A DNA stretch of 64,000 bases, taken from contig NZ_PPTR01000004.1 in NCBI RefSeq assembly GCF_003339845.1, forward strand, positions 62,001 to 126,000, in the 5' to 3' direction. Below are positions 28,886 through 37,200 of the stretch, in pieces. The stretch's first letter is position 1. Each line of letters begins with the position of its first letter. Made by a program: the position numbers and the translations under genes. The stretch is from Gordonibacter sp. 28C (GTDB lineage Bacteria; Actinomycetota; Coriobacteriia; Coriobacteriales; Eggerthellaceae). Below the pieces are notes generated by a model that saw only the letters and a program-made list of their open reading frames with translations, was not told the DNA's origin and did no database searches.

Positions 28886-30673
28886 ATGGCAGACGAGAAG
28901 CCCACCGTCACCGACAAGGCGAGCCCGCTAGAGATGGAGAAGGTCAAGCACTCCTCCCTCGAGTATGCCGTGCAGCACGACGGCCCCGCATACAGGCAGC
29001 GGGCCGTCGCGCCCTACAAGGAATCGGCCCTCCCCGAGCTCACGCGCGGGGAGGCCGCAAGGTCCGTGTTCAAGGACCGCGTCAGCGAGTCCGTCGGCAA
29101 CGCCCTCGGCGCGGCGAAGGGAGCCGCCGAGGGCGCGGCGAAAGGCGCAGCCAAAGGGGCCGCGAAGGGCGTCCTGCACAGCCCCCGCGCGGCGCTGGAG
29201 ATGAGCGCGGCCATCGGCCTTTCCGACGGCAACGCCCAGATCGCCGACGAGGGGGCGCGCGCCGCCGACACCGTCGCCAACGCGGCGATGACCCAGGCCG
29301 ACCCGCGCAACCTGTACCGCGAGGGAAAGGCCGTCGCCGACAGGCTGCCGGCGGGACGGGCCCGCAGGCGCATGGCCCGCTGGGACGCGAAATCGAAGAA
29401 GGCCCTCGCCAAGCAGGACAAGGTGCTCGACCAGCTGGAGCACAAGAGGAAGCGCGCCGACACCATGCGACGCGCCGGGATGTCAGACAAGTCCCTGCTC
29501 GGGCGCTGGATCAACCTCAAGCAGAAGCGGCTCGAGAACAAGGCGGGACGGCTCGGCGCCAAGGCGGGCCGGCTCGCCGGGACGAACACCTCCGGCATCC
29601 GCGGCAAGCTCATGCAGCTGCGCCGCACCAAGGCGACCGTCACGAACACCGTCTTCGGCTGGCGCGGCGTGGCCGCGGCGGGCGCCGCGGTGGGCGGCAC
29701 CGCGGTTATCTGCCTAGTCGGGATGTCGCTGCTCAGCGCGGTCATCGGCGGCGCCGCCACATCTTCTTCCGGCGGCAGCGCCGAGGGCTACCTGGCCCAG
29801 GCGCAGCGATACGTCGACGACGACTCCATCGGGTACTCGCAGTCCACGCGTTGCCACAACCCCAACATGGACTGCTCGTCGTTCGTCTACTACTGCCTCG
29901 TCGATTCGGGCTACTGCACGACCGAGCAGCTGGGTACGCACCCGTTCACCACCTCCACCATGGCGGAACCTCTGCTCAAGGCGGGCTTCGAGAAGGTCGA
30001 GTGGGACGGGAAGATGGACTCCCTGCAACGCGGCGACATCCTCATCAACACCGAGCAGCACACGGAGATCTATGCCGGCGACGGCAAGGACTACGGCGCG
30101 CACGAAGACCTCGACGGCGCCGACGGCGACTCGTCGGGAGACGAGGTATCGCTGGGGTCCTACTGGAACGACGCCTGGGACACGGTCCTGCGTCCCACCG
30201 GAGGGGCGGGCGTCACCATTCCCGAGCAGTACGGCAACGGCGGGTACTCCGTCACCTTCTACACCCAGCGCGGCTGCTACGTCAACGGCCGTGACACCGC
30301 ATGGGCGGCCGGGACGTCGCAGGCGGCCGTCCACTCCAAGTGGGCGCTCGCCGGCGCGAAGTACGACGACGATATCGCGACATACAACGGGCGCTACCTG
30401 ATCGCCTGCACGACGACGTACGGCCGCGTCGGCGACAAGGTGGACTTCACCCTGTCGGACGGCACCGTGATCAAGTGCGTCATCGCCGACGCGAAGAACC
30501 CCAACGACCAGGGATGCAACAAGTGGGGGCACTCGAACGGCCAGAACGTCATCGAGTTCGAGGTGGAGAGGTCGCGCTTCTACAGGAGCGGCAACCCCGG
30601 CAGCTCGAGCTGGAAGGCCGAATGGGGCGGCAAGCGCGTCTGCTCGTCCGTCAACAGCGGCAGCATCCTCTAG
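28886..30673 (+). CDS. Membrane-anchored NlpC/P60 peptidoglycan hydrolase (VirB1-like)
   Basis: A protein of about 595 residues. The N-terminal 250 residues are cytoplasmic, Ala/Lys-rich and repetitive (AAKGAAEGAAKGAAKGAAKG). One membrane segment (VAAAGAAVGGTAVICLVGMS and on, about 255-290) follows. Then comes an NlpC/P60-type domain with the catalytic cysteine in NMDCSSFVYYC (about 328) and a histidine in TEQHTEIYAG, and a C-terminal domain of about 150 residues with a distinct Cys-containing fold (TQRGCYVNGRDTAWAAGTS). It should open the wall locally for the transfer channel. Start codons GTG 28874 and ATG 28886 are both weakly supported. Confidence 0.82.
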   Translation: MADEKPTVTDKASPLEMEKVKHSSLEYAVQHDGPAYRQRAVAPYKESALPELTRGEAARSVFKDRVSESVGNALGAAKGAAEGAAKGAAKGAAKGVLHSPRAALEMSAAIGLSDGNAQIADEGARAADTVANAAMTQADPRNLYREGKAVADRLPAGRARRRMARWDAKSKKALAKQDKVLDQLEHKRKRADTMRRAGMSDKSLLGRWINLKQKRLENKAGRLGAKAGRLAGTNTSGIRGKLMQLRRTKATVTNTVFGWRGVAAAGAAVGGTAVICLVGMSLLSAVIGGAATSSSGGSAEGYLAQAQRYVDDDSIGYSQSTRCHNPNMDCSSFVYYCLVDSGYCTTEQLGTHPFTTSTMAEPLLKAGFEKVEWDGKMDSLQRGDILINTEQHTEIYAGDGKDYGAHEDLDGADGDSSGDEVSLGSYWNDAWDTVLRPTGGAGVTIPEQYGNGGYSVTFYTQRGCYVNGRDTAWAAGTSQAAVHSKWALAGAKYDDDIATYNGRYLIACTTTYGRVGDKVDFTLSDGTVIKCVIADAKNPNDQGCNKWGHSNGQNVIEFEVERSRFYRSGNPGSSSWKAEWGGKRVCSSVNSGSIL

Positions 30674-30699
30674 CCCATCGAATGAAAGGGAAAGCGAAC

Positions 30700-31590
30700 A
30701 TGAACATGACCGACAGGTTCAACCCGGCCAACGAGAACGACCCCAAGAGGAAGCTGGCCTACGGCCTGATCGCGCTGGCGTGCGTGATCGCGCTGGGCTT
30801 CGGCCTCGACGCCGCCTCGTGCTCCCGCACGGGCACCGCGGGCGACGAGGGCGGCAAGCAGGACGCCACCGAGGCGGTCGATGGCGGCAGCGCCGCCGGG
30901 GGCGACGAGCAGGACGGGAAGGAGGCGGGCGACGAGAAGAAAGTCGAGGCGTCGCCGGACCCGTCCGAGACCTCCGGCGTTCGGTTCGAGGGCTTCGACA
31001 AGCTCTCGAGCATGACCGCGACCAAGCGCGAGAGCTTCTGCGACGCCGTGGCCTCGACCATGCGCGCCAACGGCTACAAGCTCGACGAGATCACGGTCTC
31101 GATCAAGAAGAAGCCCCAGGCCACCGATAACGGCACCGTCGTGTTCATGCGCGTGAAGGGCACCGGCGACTGCTACTCGGCGCATTACGCCGACGGCACC
31201 TGGACCGTCTTCCCCCTGCTCGAGCGCGTGGACGGCGTGAACGACGACCTCGCGCAGGACCAGATCGACTCGCGCGCCGACACGGCGGCCGACGCCGACG
31301 CCACCGAGCAGAGCGCCGCGGCGCCCAAGAAGACCTTCGCCATCACCGACACCGAGCAGGCCGCCAAGTATATCGGCGACTCCTGCGCCGGCGCGCTCAT
31401 GGACGCATGGCGCGCGTTCGCCGCGGAGAAGGAGGGCGGCGCCGATGCCGATTCCGCGCTGTTCTCCCGCGACCATGTGACGCACAACGACGACGGCACG
31501 GTCACGTTCACCGTCTGGATGCCCTCGAGCCAGAAGACCTACCGAGGCGTGGCCGACATGGCCGCCGGCTCGGTCTCCTTCTCCGAGTAG
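30700..31590 (+). CDS. Membrane-anchored extracytoplasmic transfer protein, unknown
   Basis: A 296-residue protein. A short cytoplasmic N-terminus, one membrane segment (LAYGLIALACVIALGFGLDAASC, about 22-42), an acidic low-complexity linker (about 45-95) and two similar-sized globular parts follow (FCDAVASTMRANGYKLDEIT and on; YIGDSCAGALMDAWRAFAAEK and on). No family is certain. Its position between the wall hydrolase and TopB suggests a channel or lid component on the outer face. The start at 30700 has AAAGGGAA at the right distance. Confidence 0.65.
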   Translation: MNMTDRFNPANENDPKRKLAYGLIALACVIALGFGLDAASCSRTGTAGDEGGKQDATEAVDGGSAAGGDEQDGKEAGDEKKVEASPDPSETSGVRFEGFDKLSSMTATKRESFCDAVASTMRANGYKLDEITVSIKKKPQATDNGTVVFMRVKGTGDCYSAHYADGTWTVFPLLERVDGVNDDLAQDQIDSRADTAADADATEQSAAAPKKTFAITDTEQAAKYIGDSCAGALMDAWRAFAAEKEGGADADSALFSRDHVTHNDDGTVTFTVWMPSSQKTYRGVADMAAGSVSFSE

Positions 31591-31601
31591 GGGGGAGCGG
31601 C

Positions 31602-33827
31602 ATGCCTACACTCATCATCGCCGAGAAGCCGTCCGTCGCGCGCGGCATCGCCGACGCCGTCGGCGCCCACGAGCGCCGCGACGGCTATATCGAGGGCGGC
31701 GGCTACCTCATCAGCTGGTGCCGCGGCCACATCATCGACCTCGACTTCCCCCAGAACTACCCGCAGTGGTCCGGCCACTGGTCGATGTCGCAGCTGCCCA
31801 TGATCCCGGAGCGGTGGAGGTGGAGCGTCACCGCGCCCGAGCAGTACAAGGTCCTGAAAGGGCTGCTCGACCGCGCCGACGTGGAGCTCGTCGTGAACGC
31901 CTGCGACGCCGACCGCGAGGGCGAGGGCATCTTCCGGCGCGTCTGGACCCATTCCGGCTGCAAGAAGCCCGTCCGTCGCTTCTGGTCCACCTCGCTCGTG
32001 CCAGAGCAGGTGCGGACCGACCTCGCCCACGCCAAGCCCCTCTCCGACTACGACGGCCTCGCCGACGCCGCCGAGGGCAGGGCCAAGGCGGACTGGCTCG
32101 TGGGCCTCAACGCCTCGCGCGCCCTATCGTGCCTCTACGAAGGCTCGCGCCTGTCCGCCGGCCGCGTCCAGACCCCGACGCTGGCGCTGGTCGTCGAGCG
32201 GACCCGCGCGATCCGCGACTTCAAATCGGTCCCCTTCTTCCAGGTGGAGTGCTCGGTCGGCAGGACGGCGCACGTGCGCCTCGCCGGCGAGAAGCTGAAG
32301 ACCCGTCAGGAGGCCGAGCGCCGCGCCCATGCGGCCGTCGGGTCGCAGTGCGCGATCCTGAAGGTCGAGCGCAGGCAGGAGAAGTGCCGCGCGCCCAAGC
32401 TCTACGACCTCACCGGGCTGCAACGCGACGCATCGACGCGCGCGGGCCTCACCGCGGAGGAAACGCTGAACGCGCTGCAAACGCTGTACGAGAAGAAGCT
32501 GGCGACATATCCCAGGACCGAGAGCCGCTACATCGGCGAGTCCGACATCCCCGAGACGACCCGCGTGCTCTCAGCCATCGCGGTGCCGGGAATCGTCGGC
32601 GAGGCCGCCGCGGCCGGGTTCGACGCGTCGCGCTCCGACGTCGCCCGCGTGGCCGACGACTCGAAGGTCCACGGCCACGGCGCGATCCTGCCCACGGCGC
32701 TGCTCGACGCCAAGGAGATGGCCAAGCTCGATGGCGCAGAGCGCTCCGTGGCCATCCTCATCTGCTGCCGCCTCATGGCCGCCACCATGGACCCCGCGAC
32801 GAAGCTCAAGACCAAGGTCGAGGGCGAGATCAACGGAGACGCCTACACGGCCTCGGGAAGCACCGTCACGGACGCTTCCTGGATCGCCGTGGACGAGGCG
32901 TGCCGTGACGCGCTTGCGGGCGGCGGCAAGGCCGCCGAGGACGAGGACGACGAGGCGCAGGACATCCCCGCCGACATCGAGCAGGGCGACTCCTTCACCG
33001 TCGCCGATGGCGACGTTCGCGTGAAGGACGGCAAGACGACCCCGCCGAAGCCCTACACGGACGCGACGCTGCTGTCGGCCATGGAGCACGCCGGCCGGTC
33101 CATCGAGGACCGCGAGCTGAAGGCTGCCATCGAGGACGATTCGATGCACTCGGGCGGCCTGGGAACGCCAGCCACCCGCGCCCGCATGATCGAGAAGCTG
33201 ATCGAGGCGAAGTACATCCGCCGCCGCGGCAAGACCCTCTCCGCCACCGAGCGCGGCGAGACGCTGATCGACATCGTGTGCGATTCGCTCAAGACCCCCG
33301 AGCTCACCGCGAAGTGGGAGCTGTCCCTGTCGCACGTCGAGCGGGGAGAGGGGTCGCTGTCCGACTTCCTCTCCGGCATCGAGGGCTACACGGCCGCGGT
33401 CGTGTCCGACCTCGAGCGCGGCTTCGACCCCGCGCAGGCCGCGGCCGTCTCCGGCCGCGAGGAGCTGTGCCGGTGCCCGGCCTGCGGAGCGCCGATCGTG
33501 CTGTCGCGCAGCGGCAGGCAGTGGCAGTGCTCGTCGTCGAAATGGGCCGGCAAGGAGGAGGGCTGGCGGCTGCTCCAGGGCTGCGGCGTGAAGCTCAACA
33601 TCGTCCAGAACGGCAGGAAGCTCACCAAGTCGCAGGCCAAGTCGATCCTGTCGGGAGGGACGGTCCACCTCACCGGCCTGTCGAAGAAGGACGGCAGCGA
33701 CACGTTCGACACCGACGCGAAGCTCGGAGCGGCGCCCTATACCGGGTTCGTCGAGTTCTGCCGGAGCGAGAAGCCGGGCGGGAGCGCCGGCCGCACGGGC
33801 TCGCGGCGTCGCGGCGGGAAGCGGTAG
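31602..33827 (+). CDS. topB: DNA topoisomerase III (element-encoded)
   Basis: A 741-residue type IA topoisomerase. The Toprim start is TLIIAEKPSVARGIADAVG, with the acidic triad region NACDADREGEGIFRRVW. The active-site tyrosine lies in ATYPRTESRYI (about residue 303), SAGRVQTPTLALVVER precedes it and GLGTPATRARMIEKL follows. A C-terminal zinc-ribbon-like pair (CRCPACGAPI) and a basic tail (GRTGSRRRGGKR) end the protein. Such copies are typical of conjugative elements and resolve transferred or recombining DNA. GGGGGAG precedes the ATG. Confidence 0.93.
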   Translation: MPTLIIAEKPSVARGIADAVGAHERRDGYIEGGGYLISWCRGHIIDLDFPQNYPQWSGHWSMSQLPMIPERWRWSVTAPEQYKVLKGLLDRADVELVVNACDADREGEGIFRRVWTHSGCKKPVRRFWSTSLVPEQVRTDLAHAKPLSDYDGLADAAEGRAKADWLVGLNASRALSCLYEGSRLSAGRVQTPTLALVVERTRAIRDFKSVPFFQVECSVGRTAHVRLAGEKLKTRQEAERRAHAAVGSQCAILKVERRQEKCRAPKLYDLTGLQRDASTRAGLTAEETLNALQTLYEKKLATYPRTESRYIGESDIPETTRVLSAIAVPGIVGEAAAAGFDASRSDVARVADDSKVHGHGAILPTALLDAKEMAKLDGAERSVAILICCRLMAATMDPATKLKTKVEGEINGDAYTASGSTVTDASWIAVDEACRDALAGGGKAAEDEDDEAQDIPADIEQGDSFTVADGDVRVKDGKTTPPKPYTDATLLSAMEHAGRSIEDRELKAAIEDDSMHSGGLGTPATRARMIEKLIEAKYIRRRGKTLSATERGETLIDIVCDSLKTPELTAKWELSLSHVERGEGSLSDFLSGIEGYTAAVVSDLERGFDPAQAAAVSGREELCRCPACGAPIVLSRSGRQWQCSSSKWAGKEEGWRLLQGCGVKLNIVQNGRKLTKSQAKSILSGGTVHLTGLSKKDGSDTFDTDAKLGAAPYTGFVEFCRSEKPGGSAGRTGSRRRGGKR

Positions 33828-33830
33828 GCC

Positions 33831-34151
33831 ATGGCCGCCGTCACGCGCGACGGGGACGGCTGCGTACCCCTCGCCGAGCTCGACATCAACCCGGCGCTGC
33901 GCGCGACCTGCCAGCGCCGGCTCGCCGCGGCGCTCGAGGGGCGCGCCATGACCGCCAGGAAGCTCGCGGAGTTCTCCGGCGTGTCCGAGGCGGTCATCTC
34001 GAGGACGCTCCACGGCCAGCGCACGCCCACGCTCGACGCGATCGTGCGCCTCTCGCTGACGCTCAACGTGTCGGCCGACTACCTGCTCGGCCTCAAGGCC
34101 TCGCCCCAGGGCGACTACCGGGACGCATCCCAGGGCGGCGCGGGGGCGTAG
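33831..34151 (+). CDS. XRE-family regulator behind topB
   Basis: A 106-residue protein. The HTH is MTARKLAEFSGVSEAVISRT, then LHGQRTPTLDAIVRLSLTLNVSADYLLGL, a standard Cro/C1 pattern. The N-terminal 35 residues and short C-terminal tail are additions. It starts 3 bases after topB and so belongs to the same transcript. It lies just ahead of the adhesin promoter region, which it may control. Confidence 0.85.
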   Translation: MAAVTRDGDGCVPLAELDINPALRATCQRRLAAALEGRAMTARKLAEFSGVSEAVISRTLHGQRTPTLDAIVRLSLTLNVSADYLLGLKASPQGDYRDASQGGAGA

Positions 34152-34169
34152 GAGCAAGGGGAGGTGCGC

Positions 34170-34228
34170 TTCCCGTTCGGAAAGTCCGGGCGGTCACCGG
34201 TGTAGACCGGCAACCGGCTGGGTAACAT
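34170..34228 (+). promoter_or_regulatory. Recurrent palindrome plus -10 motif (site b), adhesin promoter
   Basis: TTCCCGTTCGGAAA (34170-34183, one arm imperfect) lies 53 bp before TAACAT (34223-34228). Three ACCGG copies lie between. The adhesin start is at 34299. Confidence 0.5.
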
Positions 34229-34241
34229 ATCTCAGATTACG

Positions 34242-34272
34242 GGCGCCGCGCCGGGACCTCCCGGCCGGCGCC
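34242..34272 (+). other. 5'-UTR hairpin of the adhesin mRNA
   Basis: A GC stem of 13 pairs with one bulge and an ACCT tetraloop. The arms are 34242-34255 and 34260-34272. It would begin a few bases after the predicted transcription start and ends before the ribosome binding site, so it could stabilise the message. Confidence 0.5.
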
Positions 34273-34298
34273 AAGGACATGGAAAGGATGATGCCGAG

Positions 34299-37200
34299 AT
34301 GAAGCATGCAGGCAACGGCGGGCATACCGCCCGCGCGAAGCTCGGGCGCCTCGGGGTGGGCGCCCTGTCCATCGTCTTCGCCTTGAGCCAGGCGCTCGGC
34401 CTGGTCGCCCCCGCCGTGCCGAGCGCATGGGCGGAGGCGGCGGCAGAACCCGAGACCGTCACCGTGACCCTCGCCGCAGGCGATCACGGCCGGCTCGCCA
34501 TCGCCGGCGAGGACGCCGAGAGCGACACGGTCCAGGTCGACAAGGGGTCGAACGTCACCGTCGAGGTCACGGCCGACGACGGCTGGTTCGCCGACTCGAT
34601 CACGACCTTCGGGACGGACGGCTCGGCGGCCTCCAAGGTCGACGTCGTGGACGGGCGCGCCACCTTCAAGGCCGAGACCGACACCACCGTGACGTGCGCG
34701 TTCTACGAAGACGGCTCCAACGGCTCGGCGGCACTCGAGGCCGTCGCCACCGAGGCTTCGGCCAAACTGGCCAAGGAGGCCTCGGACAAGGCCTACATCA
34801 AGGCCAACCTGGACGAATCGCTCTCGGGCCTCGACAAGTTCGAGCGCCGCGACGTGCTGACCGTCACCACCACCACGATCGATTCCGCCAAGGCCGCATC
34901 GCCGACGCTCGACGGCCTGTGGGCCGACGCGGACGGCGACGGCATGGGCGACTACAGCGACGCGCTGAAATCCAACGCCGTGAGCCATGCCGTGCTGTAC
35001 GACCTCGACGACTCGTCCGACTACCTCGTGGGCCGCGCCGGCTCCGACATCTCGGGCGCGACGCTGGCCGACTGGGGCGCCTCGGAGAACAACGCCGACG
35101 CCGCCATGCGCCGCGGCTTCAAGTTCGACGCGGCCACGGGGCTCGTGTACGTGCCCAAGAAGTACACGGTCAAGAACTCTGCCGGCGAGTACAAGGTCGC
35201 GTCCTCCCGCATCCAGCTCCTCTACGCCACGTCCGACAAGGGCGCGGTGAACACCTTCCCCGTGAAGGTCGAGGCCGAGAACGTGGACGGCCGCGCAGCC
35301 AAATCCGGAACCGCCTCGGTCGACGTCTCGTCCCCCGACACCCAGATCGCGCTCGCCCGCGACAAGGCCGCCCGCAAGTCGATCTCCGACGCCACGATCG
35401 AGTCGGTCACCGTCAACGGCATCGAGTACACGCGCGACCTCGATATGTGGACCTATGACAAGGACACCGGCACGCTCGACATCCTCATCGCCGCAGCCGG
35501 CGTGCGCAGCGTCGACATCAAGCTCGCCAACGATGCCGAGAAGAACGTCGGATCGTGGCTCTCTTCCCTCGCCACCGAGGCCTTCGCCGGCAACGTGAAC
35601 AACATCGGAACCTGGGAGTTCCAGTCCGCGCCCTGGGCCGGCATGTCCTTCCATACCGCCGGCCACAACAAGTACACCGGCGCCCGCACCGGCGCCACCC
35701 TGCCGGCGGTCGAGAACCCGTCCGGCGGGCGCTACGAGGCCAAGACGATCTACCAGGCGCTCGGCACGCAGAACGTCGACGTCTCCGCCCTCCAGTCCGG
35801 AGCCTGGTCCATCGAGCGCTCCTGCACGATCGCCGCGCAGACGGTCTCCGGCGTGACCATCCCCAACGCAACGAGCGTCGACCTCACCTGCGGACACGTC
35901 GGCGTGAACCCCTCCGGCCAGCTCGACGCCTCCTACAACCAGGCCGTCCACACCGACGACGACTACGGCCAGACCGTGCGCATCGCCGCCGTCAACGGCG
36001 ACGAGGCCATCATCGGCGTCACCGTCCCGACCACCTTCACGCAGGCCGGCGCCGGCTTCTTCAAGATCAAGTGGAAGCTCAACAAGGTCCGCTACACCTT
36101 CTCCAAGTGCTCGGCAAACGTCTCCATCACCGACGGCAACTCCGAGTACTCCGTCGAGGGCGCCGAGTACGACATCTACCGCTCCTCCGACAACGCGCTC
36201 GTGTCGCATATCGTCACCGACGCATCTGGCAATGCCGCACTCGACCTCGAGCCCAACCAGGCCTATTACGCCGTCGAGACCAAGGCGCCCGCGGGCTATA
36301 CGCTCCACAAGGGGCATATCGCCTTCAGGACCGGCAACTCCGCCGGGACCGAGCAGCTGAAGGACGACCCTGGCACGGTGCGCATCAAAATCAATAAGAA
36401 GGACTCGGCTACGCTCGGCGGGGCACAATCCGGCGCTTCGCTCAAGGGTGCCGAGTACTCGATTGCATCCCTGTCATCGCCCTCATGGGGACCCGTGACC
36501 GTCACAACCGACGAAAACGGTTATGCGGTTATTCGCGATGTTCCCCTTGGAGAGCTGACTGTAACCGAAACCAAAGCACCTGCCGGCTACAAGCTGGACA
36601 CTACTGTTCATAAATATACGATTAGTCGCGATGACCCTCGCGCAGAAGGCATATTTGAGCTCGAGCCTGAGAACGACTTCTCCGAGAACCCGATTTCGTT
36701 CGATATCGAGATCGCCAAGACCAAGGGCGGCGAGGACGACAGCTGGGAATCCGACGACGGCCAGGGAAATGCCGCGACGGGCGTCCAATTCCAGATCATC
36801 TCGAATACCACCAATGAGGTCGTCGGAACCCTGACGACCAACGATGCCGGCTTCGCGTCCACCAAGGACGCGGCCACCTGCGACGAGATCTCCGTCTCCG
36901 AGGCCAAGACCGACGACCCGGCGCGCCCGTGGTTCGGCTCTGGCAAGCGCAACGCCGGCATCTCCGGCGCCGTGCCCTATGACGCGGCGGGCTATACGAT
37001 CCGCGAGGTCGATTCCACGGTGCCCGAGGGCTTCGACCATGTGGACGACTGGACGATCTCGGCCGACGACCTCGTGGACGGCACCACGAAATACTACTCC
37101 GTCATCGACAAGACGCTCAACAGCCGCATCCAGATCGTCAAGACCGATGCCGAGACCGGGAACACCGTGCCCCTCTCCGGCTTCAAGTTCCAAGTGCTCG

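Noticed and set aside
27175-28947. 590-codon minus-strand frame opposite VirB4
   Set aside because: Antisense shadow of the conserved ATPase core.
34170-34183. Recurrent palindrome as a plain transcription terminator
   Set aside because: At sites a, b, c and g no U-run follows, so termination alone cannot explain the family. The idea is kept only for the copies at 48126, 51697 and 59840.
34194-36428. 744-codon minus-strand frame opposite the adhesin 5' region
   Set aside because: No domain or start signal; the signal peptide and repeat structure are on the plus strand.
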